DNA from: Nonomuraea zeae
Lineage (GTDB): Bacteria > Actinomycetota > Actinomycetes > Streptosporangiales > Streptosporangiaceae
Reading direction: 5' to 3'
Assembly: GCF_005889725.1 (NCBI RefSeq)
Contig: NZ_VCKX01000117.1
Location: 1-34,250, forward strand
Length of the DNA: 34,250 bases
Part shown: piece after piece, positions 6,696-14,743 of the stretch
Layout of the letters: each line of letters opens with the position of its first letter
Position numbering within the stretch: position 1 is the stretch's first letter
Program-made: the position numbers and the translations under genes
The notes under the pieces: generated by a model
Told to the model about the DNA's origin: nothing
What the model saw: the letters and a program-made list of their open reading frames with translations, nothing else
Databases searched by the model: none

Positions 6696-8153
6696 ATGAG
6701 CGGTGACCTGTACAGACTGGCGATGACCGTGCTGCATCCGGGGTACGAGGGGACCTCCGCCCCCGACTGGTTGCGCCGCGCGCTGGGCGACGGTCTGGGC
6801 GGGGTGGTGTTGTTCGCCCGTAACGCCATCGACGAGCAGCTCGTACGGCACTTGCGGGCCGAGAACCCGGGCACCGTGATCGCCATCGACGAGGAGGGCG
6901 GCGCGGTCACCCGGCTCGAAGTCGTGGCCGGCAGCTCCTTCCCCGGCAACAAGGCGCTGGGCGTGGTGGACGCCGTGGCGCTCACCGAGCGGGTGGGCCG
7001 CCAGATCGGCAGGATGCTCGCCGAGCTGGACATCACCCTCGACTACGCGCCGTCCGCCGACGTGAACGCCAACCCGGCCAACCCCGTGATCGGCGTCCGC
7101 TCGTTCGGGCCGGACCCCGAGCTGGTCGCCCGCCACACCGTCGCCTACGTGGACGGCGTGCAGGGCGCGGGGGTGGCCGCCTGCGCCAAGCACTTCCCCG
7201 GGCACGGGGACACGGTCACCGACTCCCACCTGGCGCTGCCGACCGTGCACGCCTCGCGCGAGACGCTGTTCGAGCGCGACCTTCCGCCGTTCAGAGCCGC
7301 GATCGACGCCGGGGTGCGCTCGATCATGTCCGGCCACCTGCTCGTTCCCGCTCTCGACCCGGCGCTGCCGGCGACGCTGAGCCGTACCGTCATGACCGAG
7401 CTCCTCAGGGGCGAGCTCGGTTTCGACGGGATGCTCGTCACCGACGCGATCGAGATGCAGGCGGTGGCCGACATGTTCGCCCCCGGCGAGATCGCGGTGC
7501 GCGCGCTCGGCGCGGGCGTGGACGCCATCTGCGTGGGGCTGTCCACCGAGGACAGCCTGCACGAGATCCGCGACGCGATCGTGGCCGCGGTGCGCTCCGG
7601 GGTCCTGCCCGAGGAGCGGCTGGCGGAGGCGGCCGAGCGGGTGCGCGTGCTGTCCGACTGGTACGCCGCCCAGCAGGCGCTGCGCGACAAGGCCCGCGGC
7701 GACGTGGACGAGGGCGTCGGCCTGGACGCGGCCAGGGCGGCGCTGACCACGGATGGCCGCGCCCGGCTGGCGCGCGGGCCGCTGGTCGTCGAGGTCAACA
7801 CGCGCTTCAGCAAGGCGGTGGACCCGGCCACGCCGACCGGCATCACGGCGGCGCTCACCACCCTGCTCCCGGACACCGCCAGGGTGCAGATGGAGCCGGA
7901 GGGCGCGCTGCCCGCGTTCGACGACCGGCCGGTGGTGCTGGTGGTCCACGACGCCGCCCGGCACGCCTGGGTGCGCGAGACCGTGGCCAGGGCCGCGGCG
8001 ATCCGGCCCGACGTGATCGTGGTGGACACCGGCATCCCCGCTCCCGCGGCCGGGGCCGCCGTGCACGTGGCCACGCACGGGATCTCCCGCGTGTCCGCGC
8101 AGGCCGCGGCGGAATGGCTGACAGGTGGCTTGCGGGCCGGAGGAGATCAGTGA
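6696..8153 (+). CDS. GH3 beta-N-acetylhexosaminidase, NagZ-like
   Basis: A 485-residue family 3 glycoside hydrolase without a signal peptide, expected to release N-acetylglucosamine from muropeptides or other GlcNAc glycosides in the cytosol. NagZ features are clear: Ile-Asp-Glu-Glu-Gly-Gly near 64-69, Lys-His-Phe-Pro-Gly-His-Gly-Asp-Thr at 165-173 followed by the Asp-Ser-His of the mobile catalytic loop (176-178), and the nucleophile Asp250 in Val-Thr-Asp-Ala-Ile-Glu-Met. Residues 360-485 are a C-terminal extension absent from the short E. coli NagZ and typical of Gram-positive forms. I prefer the ATG at 6696, since AAGGA is 8 bases upstream; the ATG at 6690 is only 2 bases from it. The stop overlaps the next start as GTGA. 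Confidence 0.93.
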   Translation: MSGDLYRLAMTVLHPGYEGTSAPDWLRRALGDGLGGVVLFARNAIDEQLVRHLRAENPGTVIAIDEEGGAVTRLEVVAGSSFPGNKALGVVDAVALTERVGRQIGRMLAELDITLDYAPSADVNANPANPVIGVRSFGPDPELVARHTVAYVDGVQGAGVAACAKHFPGHGDTVTDSHLALPTVHASRETLFERDLPPFRAAIDAGVRSIMSGHLLVPALDPALPATLSRTVMTELLRGELGFDGMLVTDAIEMQAVADMFAPGEIAVRALGAGVDAICVGLSTEDSLHEIRDAIVAAVRSGVLPEERLAEAAERVRVLSDWYAAQQALRDKARGDVDEGVGLDAARAALTTDGRARLARGPLVVEVNTRFSKAVDPATPTGITAALTTLLPDTARVQMEPEGALPAFDDRPVVLVVHDAARHAWVRETVARAAAIRPDVIVVDTGIPAPAAGAAVHVATHGISRVSAQAAAEWLTGGLRAGGDQ

Positions 8154-9010
8154 CCGCCGAGTCCGCCAACCCGGTCGCGGCGGTGCGTGCCGTCCTGCCC
8201 TCGCTCACCCCGGCGGCGCAGGCCATCGCTCGCATCATCCTGGACGATCCCGGGCTGGTCGTGCGGAGCACGATCACCGAGTTCAGCGGGGTGTCCGGGA
8301 CGAGCGAGGCGACGATCGTGCGCACCGCCCGCGCGCTCGGCTTCGCCGGCTACTCGCAGATGCGCTTCGCGCTGGCCGCCGCCGTGGCCAAGGAGCCCGA
8401 GCGCCTGGTGCCCGGCGACCTGGGGCCCGACGATCCGCTGACCGACGTGATCGCCAAGGTGGCGCGGGCGGAGTCGGAGGCGCTGGCCGACACGGCGGCG
8501 CAGCTCGACCCGGACCAGCTCGGCGAGGTCGTGGCGGCCATCTCGGCGGCGCGGCGGGTGGACGTGTACGGCGTCGCCGCCTCCGGCCTGGTCGCCGCGG
8601 ACATGTCGCAGAAGCTGCTGCGGATCGGGCTGTCCAGCCACCCGTTCAGTGACGCTCACCTGGCGCTGACCAGCGCGGCGTTGCTGCGGGACGGCGACGT
8701 GGCGGTGGCGATCAGCTGCAGCGGCGAGACGCCCGACGTGCTCGTGCCCGCGCGGACGGCTTCCGAGGCGGGTGCGCTGATCGTGGGGATCACCAACAAT
8801 CCCCGGTCGTCGCTGGCGGAGCTGGCCGATCACACGCTGGTGTCGGCCGGGCGGGAGACGGCGTTCCGCCCGGGGGCGCTGGCCAGCCGGATCAGCCAGT
8901 TGCTGATCGTGGACTGCATCTTCGTGGGGCTGGCGCAGCGTACGTACGACCGGGCGGACGCGGCCATCCGGGCGACCCGCGACGCCACCGACCGGTACCG
9001 GAACCGCTGA
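8150..9010 (+). CDS. MurR/RpiR family regulator (HTH + SIS domain)
   Basis: A 286-residue sugar-phosphate-responsive regulator. Residues 1-75 are the RpiR helix-turn-helix (Leu-Thr-Pro-Ala-Ala-Gln-Ala-Ile-Ala, then Thr-Ser-Glu-Ala-Thr-Ile-Val-Arg-Thr-Ala-Arg-Ala-Leu-Gly-Phe). Residues 125-260 are a SIS domain with Tyr-Gly-Val-Ala-Ala-Ser-Gly and Ile-Ser-Cys-Ser-Gly-Glu-Thr, the two loops that bind a phosphosugar. The GTG at 8150 is preceded by GGAGGAGA and overlaps the GH3 stop by 4 bp, so the two are co-translated. A MurNAc-6-P or GlcNAc-6-P ligand is suggested by the GH3 partner and by E. coli MurR, but is not proven. It converges with the IclR gene, 13 bp away. Confidence 0.93.
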   Translation: MTAESANPVAAVRAVLPSLTPAAQAIARIILDDPGLVVRSTITEFSGVSGTSEATIVRTARALGFAGYSQMRFALAAAVAKEPERLVPGDLGPDDPLTDVIAKVARAESEALADTAAQLDPDQLGEVVAAISAARRVDVYGVAASGLVAADMSQKLLRIGLSSHPFSDAHLALTSAALLRDGDVAVAISCSGETPDVLVPARTASEAGALIVGITNNPRSSLAELADHTLVSAGRETAFRPGALASRISQLLIVDCIFVGLAQRTYDRADAAIRATRDATDRYRNR

Positions 9011-9023
9011 AGGCGGAGGCGGG

Positions 9024-9794
9024 TCAGGCTCTGGCGACGGACAGCGACGCGAGGTCGGCCTCGATCTTGGCGGCCGTGGCCAGCAGGTGCGGCAGCAGCG
9101 TGCGTCCCGCCGCCTGGAGGGTCGTGCGGCTGGCGTGCGTGGAGACGTTGACCGCCGCGACCGTACGGCCGGCCCGGTCGCGGATCGGCGCGGCGATCGA
9201 GCGCAGCCCCTCTTCCAGCTCCTGGTCCACCATCGCCCACCCCCGCGCGCGCACGTGCTCCAGCTCGGTACGCAGCGCGGCGGGCAGGACGATCGTCCGT
9301 GACGTGAGCCGGCGCAGGTCGGCCCGCTCCAGGTAGTCGTCGAGCCGGTCGGGCGGTAGCGCCGCCAGCAGCACCCGCCCCATGGACGTGCAGTAGGCGG
9401 GGAACCTGGTGCCGATGTTGATCGTCACCCGCATGATCCGGGCCGTGGCGACCCTGGCGACGTAGACGACGTCCGCGCCGTCGAGCACCGCGACCGAGGC
9501 CGACTCGTGCACCTCGGCGGCCAGCCGTTCGAGGTGCGGGTCGGCGACCTCGGGCAGCGACAGGCTCGACAGGTAGGCGTACCCGAGCTCCAGCACCCGC
9601 GGCGTGAGCGCGAACAGCCGCCCGTCGCTGCGCACGTAGCCGAGGTCGGTGAGCGTGATCAGGAACCGCCTGGCCGCCGCCCTGCTGAGCCCGGTCGCGC
9701 GGGCCACCTGGCTGAGCGTCAGCTCGGGCTCGATGGCGCTGAACGCCCGGATCACGGCGAGTCCGCGGGCCAGCGACTGCACATGATCGACCAT
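9024..9794 (-). CDS. IclR family regulator, PcaR/PobR-like
   Basis: A 256-residue one-component regulator. The N-terminus (Val-Gln-Ser-Leu-Ala-Arg-Gly-Leu-Ala-Val-Ile-Arg-Ala-Phe, then a winged HTH with Leu-Ser-Arg-Ala-Ala-Ala-Arg-Arg-Phe) and the ligand domain (Ile-Gly-Thr-Arg-Phe-Pro-Ala-Tyr-Cys-Thr-Ser-Met-Gly-Arg-Val-Leu-Leu-Ala) are those of the PcaR/PcaU/PobR branch. That branch senses aromatic acids such as protocatechuate, 4-hydroxybenzoate or ring-cleavage products. The ATG at 9794 has AAGGGGATC upstream; the 24-codon upstream extension is not supported. It is divergent from the transporter/decarboxylase/ALDH operon by 101 bp and is its most likely regulator, which supports an aromatic or keto-acid substrate for that operon. 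Confidence 0.92.
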   Translation of the reverse strand: MVDHVQSLARGLAVIRAFSAIEPELTLSQVARATGLSRAAARRFLITLTDLGYVRSDGRLFALTPRVLELGYAYLSSLSLPEVADPHLERLAAEVHESASVAVLDGADVVYVARVATARIMRVTINIGTRFPAYCTSMGRVLLAALPPDRLDDYLERADLRRLTSRTIVLPAALRTELEHVRARGWAMVDQELEEGLRSIAAPIRDRAGRTVAAVNVSTHASRTTLQAAGRTLLPHLLATAAKIEADLASLSVARA

Positions 9795-9804
9795 GGTGAT
9801 CCCC

Positions 9805-9885
9805 TTGACAGGCGCCGACAAAGGCGTAAGTTCCGCGATACGGGGTCGTTCGGTCAGAGAATACATGTGCGCATCGCGAACACAT
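9805..9885 (+). promoter_or_regulatory. Probable operon promoter and dyad in the IclR intergenic region
   Basis: TTGACA (9805-9810) and TAAGTT (9827-9832), 16 bp apart, make a good plus-strand promoter for the transporter operon. Downstream lies a dyad ATGTG-N11-CACAT (9865-9885) ending at the TAGGAG ribosome binding site, and a looser pair TTCCGCGAT (9831-9839) / ATCGCGAA (9873-9880). Either could be the IclR-family operator. This is inference from position. Confidence 0.45.
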
Positions 9886-9895
9886 AGGAGCAGCC

Positions 9896-10834
9896 GTGCG
9901 TCGCGCTCTCATCCTCCTCTCCGCCCTGCTCGTGACCGCCTGCGGCGGCACGCCGGCCGCGACCCCCAGTCAGGGCGCGGGAAAGACCAAGGTCAACGCG
10001 GGTGTGATCGCCATCGTGGACACCGCGCCGATCCACCTGGGCAAGGCCAAGGGCTTCTTCGACGAGCAGAACATCGATCTCACGATCACTCCGGTCCAGG
10101 GCGGCGCGGCCAGCATCTCCGGTGCGGTGAGCGGGCAGTTCCAGTTCGCCTTCGCCAACACGACCTCGCTGCTGACCGCCAAGCAGCAGGGGCTCGACGT
10201 GAAGGTGGTCGCCAACGGCGTCTCCTCGACCGGCGAGCAGGGCAAGGACTTCAGCGCGGTGCTGGTCAAGCCGGACAGCCCGATCAAGGCGGCCAAGGAC
10301 CTGGCGGGCAAGAAGATCTCGGTCAACCAGCTCAAGAACATCGGCGACACGACCGTACGCGCCTCCGTGCGCAACGCGGGCGGCGACCCCACCGGCATCG
10401 AGTTCGTCGAGCTGCCCTTCCCCGACGCGCCCGCCGCCCTGCAGAGCGGCCGGGTGGACGCCATCTGGGTGGTCGAGCCGTTCGTCAGCCAGGCGCTCAG
10501 CCAGGGCGCGCGGGCCGTGGCCTGGAACTTCGCCGACGCCGCGCCGAACCTGACCGTCGCCATGTACTTCACCACCGGCAGGACCGACGCCGACCTGACC
10601 AAGCGGTTCACCGCGGCGATCCGCAAGTCGCTGGAGTACGCCGACGCGCATCCCGACGAGGTCAGAGAGGTGCTGAAGACGTACACGAAGATCGCGCCGG
10701 AGGTGATCGCGAAGATCTACCTGCCGAAGTGGCCGGCCGAGGTGAACAAGGCGTCCGTGCAGACCATCGCCGATCTGGCGGCGGCCGACGGGGTGCTGAA
10801 GGAGAAGATCGACGTGTCGGCGCTGGTGCAGTGA
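9896..10834 (+). CDS. ABC transporter substrate-binding lipoprotein (SsuA/NMT1 type)
   Basis: A 312-residue lipoprotein that should capture the substrate outside the membrane for the permease pair encoded next. The signal peptide ends in a lipobox, Leu-Val-Thr-Ala-Cys with Cys16. The mature part has the two-lobed NMT1/SsuA pattern: Ile-His-Leu-Gly-Lys-Ala-Lys-Gly-Phe-Phe near 42-51, Gly-Gln-Phe-Gln-Phe-Ala-Phe-Ala-Asn near 81-89, Asp-Leu-Ala-Gly-Lys-Lys-Ile-Ser-Val-Asn near 134-143, and Val-Asp-Ala-Ile-Trp-Val-Val-Glu-Pro-Phe near 187-196. The family imports sulfonates, pyrimidines, aromatic acids and similar small organics. The GTG at 9896 has TAGGAG 5 bases upstream. The first permease overlaps the stop by 4 bp. 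The decarboxylase and ALDH genes suggest an aromatic 2-keto acid or its precursor as cargo. Confidence 0.92.
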   Translation: MRRALILLSALLVTACGGTPAATPSQGAGKTKVNAGVIAIVDTAPIHLGKAKGFFDEQNIDLTITPVQGGAASISGAVSGQFQFAFANTTSLLTAKQQGLDVKVVANGVSSTGEQGKDFSAVLVKPDSPIKAAKDLAGKKISVNQLKNIGDTTVRASVRNAGGDPTGIEFVELPFPDAPAALQSGRVDAIWVVEPFVSQALSQGARAVAWNFADAAPNLTVAMYFTTGRTDADLTKRFTAAIRKSLEYADAHPDEVREVLKTYTKIAPEVIAKIYLPKWPAEVNKASVQTIADLAAADGVLKEKIDVSALVQ

Positions 10835-11625
10835 CCGCACGCCGTTCCGGCGCCGCACTGGCCCGGCTCGGCCACGGCCTGGCCGGGCTGGGGGCGCTGC
10901 TCGCGCTGATGGAGGTCGTGCCGCGGGCCGGCCTGGTCGACGAGCGGTTCCTGCCGCCCGCCTCGCGGATACTCGGGACCCTCTTCGCGCAGCTGGGCAC
11001 GCCCGAGCTGTGGATCGCGCTCGGCGAGACCATGCGCGGCTGGGCGCTGGGGCTGGCGATCGCGTTCTGCGCGGCGGTGGTGACCGGCGTCGTCATCGGA
11101 ATCGTGCCGGGGCTGCGCGCGCTGACCGGCTCCACCGTGGAGTTCCTGCGGCCGATCCCGTCGGTCGCGCTGGTGCCGCTGGCCACGCTGCTGTTCGGGC
11201 CGTCGCTCGGCTCGACGCTGATGCTCGTGGTCTACGCGTCGTTCTGGCAGGTGCTCATCCAGGTCCTGTACGGCGTCGCGGCCGTGGACTCGGTGGCGTT
11301 CGACACCGCGCGGTCGTACGGGCTGTCGGCCTGGTCGCGGGTCAGGCACCTGGTGTGGCCGACCGCGCTGCCGTACGTCATGACCGGGCTCAGGCTGGCC
11401 GCGGCGGTGGCGTTCATCCTGGCCGTGACGGCCGAGCTGGTCATCGGCAGCCCGGGGCTGGGCGCCGAGATCCAGGTGGCGCAGAGCAGCGGGGCCGTGC
11501 CTGCCGTGTACGCGCTGATCGTGCTGGCCGGGCTGGTCGGCATCGGGGTGAACGCGGCCGTGCGGCTGCTGGAGCGCAGGGTGCTGGCCTGGCATCCCGC
11601 CGTACGCTCGGAGGTCGCCGCGTGA
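10831..11625 (+). CDS. ABC transporter permease 1 (SsuC/TauC type)
   Basis: A 264-residue inner-membrane permease with about six hydrophobic helices. It contains the binding-protein-dependent EAA loop (Asp-Thr-Ala-Arg-Ser-Tyr-Gly-Leu-Ser-Ala-Trp, ending in Trp-Pro-Thr-Ala-Leu-Pro-Tyr-Val-Met-Thr-Gly-Leu), where the ATPase docks. The preceding helix has Phe-Leu-Arg-Pro-Ile-Pro-Ser-Val-Ala-Leu-Val-Pro-Leu, typical of SsuC/TauC/ThiX permeases. The start is the GTG at 10831, which overlaps the binding-protein stop as GTGA. Its own stop overlaps the second permease the same way. Two different permease genes imply a heterodimeric channel, less usual for this family than one homodimerising gene. Confidence 0.92.
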   Translation: MTARRSGAALARLGHGLAGLGALLALMEVVPRAGLVDERFLPPASRILGTLFAQLGTPELWIALGETMRGWALGLAIAFCAAVVTGVVIGIVPGLRALTGSTVEFLRPIPSVALVPLATLLFGPSLGSTLMLVVYASFWQVLIQVLYGVAAVDSVAFDTARSYGLSAWSRVRHLVWPTALPYVMTGLRLAAAVAFILAVTAELVIGSPGLGAEIQVAQSSGAVPAVYALIVLAGLVGIGVNAAVRLLERRVLAWHPAVRSEVAA

Positions 11626-12371
11626 GAGTCGTCAACCTGCTGGCGCTGCCGGTCCTGCTGGTGCTGGGCTGGTGGGCGGTCAGCGGGAGCTCCTTCTACC
11701 TGCCGAGCCCGGAGGCCGTCGGGCGGGCGTTCGTGGCGACCTGGTTCTCCGAGCGGCTGCTCGACGACGTGCTGCCGAGCGTGGGCCGGCTGCTGGCGGG
11801 TTACGCCGTGGCCGGCGTGCTCGGTGTCGGGCTGGGCGTGCCGATCGGCCTGTCGCGGCGGCTGCGGGCCACGCTGGAGCCGGTCCTGGAATTCTTCAGG
11901 GCGATCCCGCCGCCGGTGCTGGTGCCGCTGATCATGCTGCTGGCCGGGATCGACACCCCCATGAAGGTGCTGGTCATCGTCTCGGGCTGCGTCTGGCCGA
12001 TCCTGCTCAACACCGTGGAGGGCGTACGCGCGCTGGACGAGGTCCTCGCCGACACCTGCCGCATGTACGGCGTGCGCGGCGCCACCAGGATGCGGCGGTT
12101 CGTGCTGCGCGGCGCCAGCCCGCAGATCATGACCGGGCTGCGGCAGGCGCTGTCCATCGGGATCATCCTCATGGTCATCAGCGAGATGTTCGCCAGCTCC
12201 AGCGGCCTGGGGTTCACGATCGTGCTGTTCCAGCGGCAGTTCCAGATCGCCGAGATGTGGAGCGGGATCCTGCTGCTCGGGCTGCTCGGCCTGGCGCTGT
12301 CCCTGCTCTTCCGCCGCGTCGAGCGGTGGGTGTTGTCCTGGTACTACGGCAGTGGAGCCGCCCGTGCTTGA
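11622..12371 (+). CDS. ABC transporter permease 2 (SsuC/TauC type)
   Basis: A 249-residue membrane protein paralogous to the preceding permease but clearly diverged. It has an N-terminal helix (Leu-Leu-Ala-Leu-Pro-Val-Leu-Leu-Val-Leu-Gly-Trp-Trp-Ala-Val), Phe-Phe-Arg-Ala-Ile-Pro-Pro-Pro-Val-Leu-Val-Pro-Leu, and an EAA loop (Asp-Thr-Cys-Arg-Met-Tyr-Gly-Val-Arg-Gly-Ala, ending in Gln-Ile-Met-Thr-Gly-Leu-Arg-Gln). It starts at the GTG at 11622, overlapping the previous stop by 4 bp. Its 3' end overlaps the ATPase gene by 8 or 20 bp depending on the ATPase start. With permease 1 it should form the transmembrane channel. Confidence 0.92.
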   Translation: MRVVNLLALPVLLVLGWWAVSGSSFYLPSPEAVGRAFVATWFSERLLDDVLPSVGRLLAGYAVAGVLGVGLGVPIGLSRRLRATLEPVLEFFRAIPPPVLVPLIMLLAGIDTPMKVLVIVSGCVWPILLNTVEGVRALDEVLADTCRMYGVRGATRMRRFVLRGASPQIMTGLRQALSIGIILMVISEMFASSSGLGFTIVLFQRQFQIAEMWSGILLLGLLGLALSLLFRRVERWVLSWYYGSGAARA

Positions 12372-13134
12372 GATCTCCTCGCTGAACAAGGTCTACGAGA
12401 GCCCCGGCCGCCGGGTCGAGGCGATCAGCTCCATCACCTTCGAGGTCGGCACCGGCGAGCTGGTCTGCGTCGTGGGGCCATCCGGCTGCGGCAAGACCAC
12501 GCTGCTGCGGTGCGTCGCCGGACTGCTGCCGGTCAGCGCGGGCCAGGTCCGGGTGGCCGGGACGCCCGTCACCGGGCCGCCGCCGAGCATGGCCGTGGTC
12601 TTCCAGGAGTACGGCCGCAGCCTGTTCCCCTGGATGACCGTGCGACAGAACGTCGAGCTGCCGCTGAAGGAGAAGCGGCTGCCCGCCGCGCGGCGGCGCG
12701 AGCTGGTCGCGGACTCGCTGGCGGCGGTCGGGCTGGGCGACGCGGCCGACGCGCATCCCTGGCAGCTGTCCGGCGGCATGCAGCAGCGGGTGGCCATCGC
12801 GCGGGCGGTGGCGTACGAGCCTCAGGTGCTGCTCATGGACGAGCCGTTCGCCGCCGTGGACGCGCAGACCAGGGCCGATCTGGAGGACCTGATCCTGCGG
12901 CTGTGGCGCGAGCTCGGCGTGACCACGCTGTTCGTCACCCACGACATCGACGAGGCCGTCTACCTGGGACAACGGGTGATCGTGCTGTCCTCGTCCCCCA
13001 CCGTGATCATGGAAGACCTGAAGATCGAGCTGCCGCCGGAGCGCGACCAGCTCATCACGCGCTCGTTGCCCCAGTTCGGGGAGCTGCGCGGGCACGTGTA
13101 CCGCCAGATCCAGCGCGCGAGGGGGACGCGATGA
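12364..13134 (+). CDS. ABC transporter ATPase (SsuB/TauB type)
   Basis: A 256-residue ATPase energising the transporter. It has Walker A Gly-Pro-Ser-Gly-Cys-Gly-Lys-Thr-Thr (38-46), a Q-loop at Gln81 followed by the Leu-Phe-Pro-Trp segment typical of SsuB/TauB, signature Leu-Ser-Gly-Gly-Met-Gln-Gln (135-141), Walker B Val-Leu-Leu-Met-Asp-Glu (155-160) and switch His193. I favour the GTG at 12364 because GGAG lies 6 bases upstream and the protein then begins Met-Leu-Glu-Ile-Ser. The GTG at 12352 in the same frame would add four residues and has a poorer RBS. The stop overlaps the decarboxylase start as ATGA. Confidence 0.93.
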   Translation: MLEISSLNKVYESPGRRVEAISSITFEVGTGELVCVVGPSGCGKTTLLRCVAGLLPVSAGQVRVAGTPVTGPPPSMAVVFQEYGRSLFPWMTVRQNVELPLKEKRLPAARRRELVADSLAAVGLGDAADAHPWQLSGGMQQRVAIARAVAYEPQVLLMDEPFAAVDAQTRADLEDLILRLWRELGVTTLFVTHDIDEAVYLGQRVIVLSSSPTVIMEDLKIELPPERDQLITRSLPQFGELRGHVYRQIQRARGTR

Positions 13135-14720
13135 CCACGGTCAAGGACGCCGCGTTCGACGTGCTCAGGCGGTACGGGCTGACCACGATCTTCAGCAATC
13201 CCGGCTCCACCGAGGTGTCCCTGCTGACCGGGCTGCCGGACGACCTGCGCTTCGTGCTCGCCCTGCACGAGGGCTCCGTGGTCGGCATGGCCACCGGGTG
13301 GGCCATCGGGCACGACGCCCCCGCGCTGGCCCTGCTGCACACCACCGCCGGGCTGGGCAACGCGGTCGGGGCCATCGCCACCGCCCGCGCCAACCGGGTG
13401 CCGCTGGTGGTCCTCGTCGGCCAGCAGGACCGGCGGCACCTGGCGCTGGAGCCCTTCCTGGCCGGGCGGCTGGCCGGGCTGGCCGGGGACTATCCGGTCT
13501 GGGTGGACCAGCCGGTGCGCGCCCAGGACGTGCCGGGCGCGCTGGCGCGCGCCTGCCACGAGGCGGCCACCGCCCGGGGGCCCGCGCTGGTGGTGGTGCC
13601 GATGGACGACTGGGCGGCGGACTTCGACGGAGAGGTCATGGCGGCCCCGAAACGGCTGCTGCGCCCGGCGGCCGTGGCGGACGACGAGCTCGCGCCGCTG
13701 GTGGAGCTGCTGGCCGGGGCGCGCGCGCCGGCGATCGTCACGGGCGCGGGCGCGGACTGGCCGTCCCTGGTGTCGCTGGCCGAGCGGCTGGCCTGCCCGG
13801 TGTTCCAGGAGTCGTTCGGCGGGCGGGCCGGGTTCCCGCAGGACCATCCGCAGTACGCGGGCGTGCTGCCCGCCGACAGGACGCGGCTGCGGGTGGTGCT
13901 GGGGGCGCATGACGTGGTGCTCGCGGTGGGAGCGCCCGTCTTCCGCCAGTACCCCTACGTTCCGGGGCCCCTGGTGCCGCCGGGCACGTCGGTCGCGCTG
14001 GTCACCGCCGATCCGGCGGAGGCGCATCGCAGCCCCGCCGACCTGGCCTACCTGGCCGCACCCGGCGCCGTCTGCGGGCGGCTGGCCGAGCTGCTCCCCG
14101 CCCGGTCCGGGGCGCCGGTGACGCCGTGGGACGTTCCCGAGGCTCCCGAGCCGCCCGCGGCCGGCCGGCCGTTGCGGGCCGCGCACGTGCTGCGCGAGCT
14201 GGCCAGGCGCCTGCCGGCCGACGCCGTGCTCATCGAGGAGACCCCGTCCTCGCGCCCCGACCTGCACCGGCTCGTACCGGCCAGGAGCCCGCTCGGCTTC
14301 GTGTCGGCCGCGATGGGCGGGCTGGGGTTCGCAGTGCCCGCCGCCGTGGGCCTGCGCATGGCGCTGCCCGGCCGGCCCGTGCTCGCGGTCGTGGGCGACG
14401 GGTCGGCGCTCTACGGCGTGCACGCCCTGTGGAGCGCCGCGCACTACCGGGTGGGCGCGCTGTTCGTCGTGCTCGCCAACGGCCGCTACGCGGTCATGGA
14501 CCGGCTGGCCGACAAGCAGGGCGGCAAGGCGCCGTGGCCGCCGTTCACGGAGGTGGACATGGGCGGCCTGGCCAGGTCGCTGGGCTGCCCGGCCAGGCGC
14601 GTGGACTCCTACGACGAGCTGACGGCGGTGCTGGACGAGGTGCTGCCGTCGCTGTCCGACCGCGAGGAGCCGCTGCTCCTCGACGTGACCGTGACCGTGG
14701 ACGCGGATTTCCAGCCCTGA
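13131..14720 (+). CDS. ThDP-dependent 2-keto acid decarboxylase, benzoylformate decarboxylase-like
   Basis: A 529-residue cytosolic enzyme of the pyruvate-decarboxylase/acetolactate-synthase fold, closest in motif pattern to benzoylformate decarboxylase (phenylglyoxylate to benzaldehyde plus CO2). Asn-Pro-Gly-Ser-Thr-Glu puts Ser26 where that enzyme has its substrate serine. Glu47 is the cofactor-activating glutamate, and Leu-His-Thr-Thr-Ala-Gly gives His70. The ThDP/metal motif is Gly-Asp-Gly-Ser (422-425) to Asn450. The second catalytic histidine, which I recall as His281 in the Pseudomonas enzyme, aligns with Tyr274 (Val-Phe-Arg-Gln-Tyr-Pro-Tyr), so specificity may differ. The ATG at 13131 overlaps the ATPase stop by 4 bp. 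The following ALDH would oxidise the aldehyde product. Other 2-keto acids such as phenylpyruvate are alternatives. Confidence 0.87.
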   Translation: MTTVKDAAFDVLRRYGLTTIFSNPGSTEVSLLTGLPDDLRFVLALHEGSVVGMATGWAIGHDAPALALLHTTAGLGNAVGAIATARANRVPLVVLVGQQDRRHLALEPFLAGRLAGLAGDYPVWVDQPVRAQDVPGALARACHEAATARGPALVVVPMDDWAADFDGEVMAAPKRLLRPAAVADDELAPLVELLAGARAPAIVTGAGADWPSLVSLAERLACPVFQESFGGRAGFPQDHPQYAGVLPADRTRLRVVLGAHDVVLAVGAPVFRQYPYVPGPLVPPGTSVALVTADPAEAHRSPADLAYLAAPGAVCGRLAELLPARSGAPVTPWDVPEAPEPPAAGRPLRAAHVLRELARRLPADAVLIEETPSSRPDLHRLVPARSPLGFVSAAMGGLGFAVPAAVGLRMALPGRPVLAVVGDGSALYGVHALWSAAHYRVGALFVVLANGRYAVMDRLADKQGGKAPWPPFTEVDMGGLARSLGCPARRVDSYDELTAVLDEVLPSLSDREEPLLLDVTVTVDADFQP

Positions 14721-14743
14721 TCTCCACCCCAAGGAGGCTCACC

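Noticed and set aside
6666..8078. 470-residue minus-strand frame
   Set aside because: It is antisense to the NagZ-like gene, whose catalytic motifs are intact; composition is His/Arg/Gly-rich shadow type.
9793..10830. N-terminal half of the 610-residue frame leading into permease 1
   Set aside because: It is out of frame with the binding-protein gene that occupies this stretch. The real permease starts at the GTG at 10831.
12960..14732. 590-residue minus-strand frame
   Set aside because: It is antisense to the ATPase end and the decarboxylase, with no recognisable domain.
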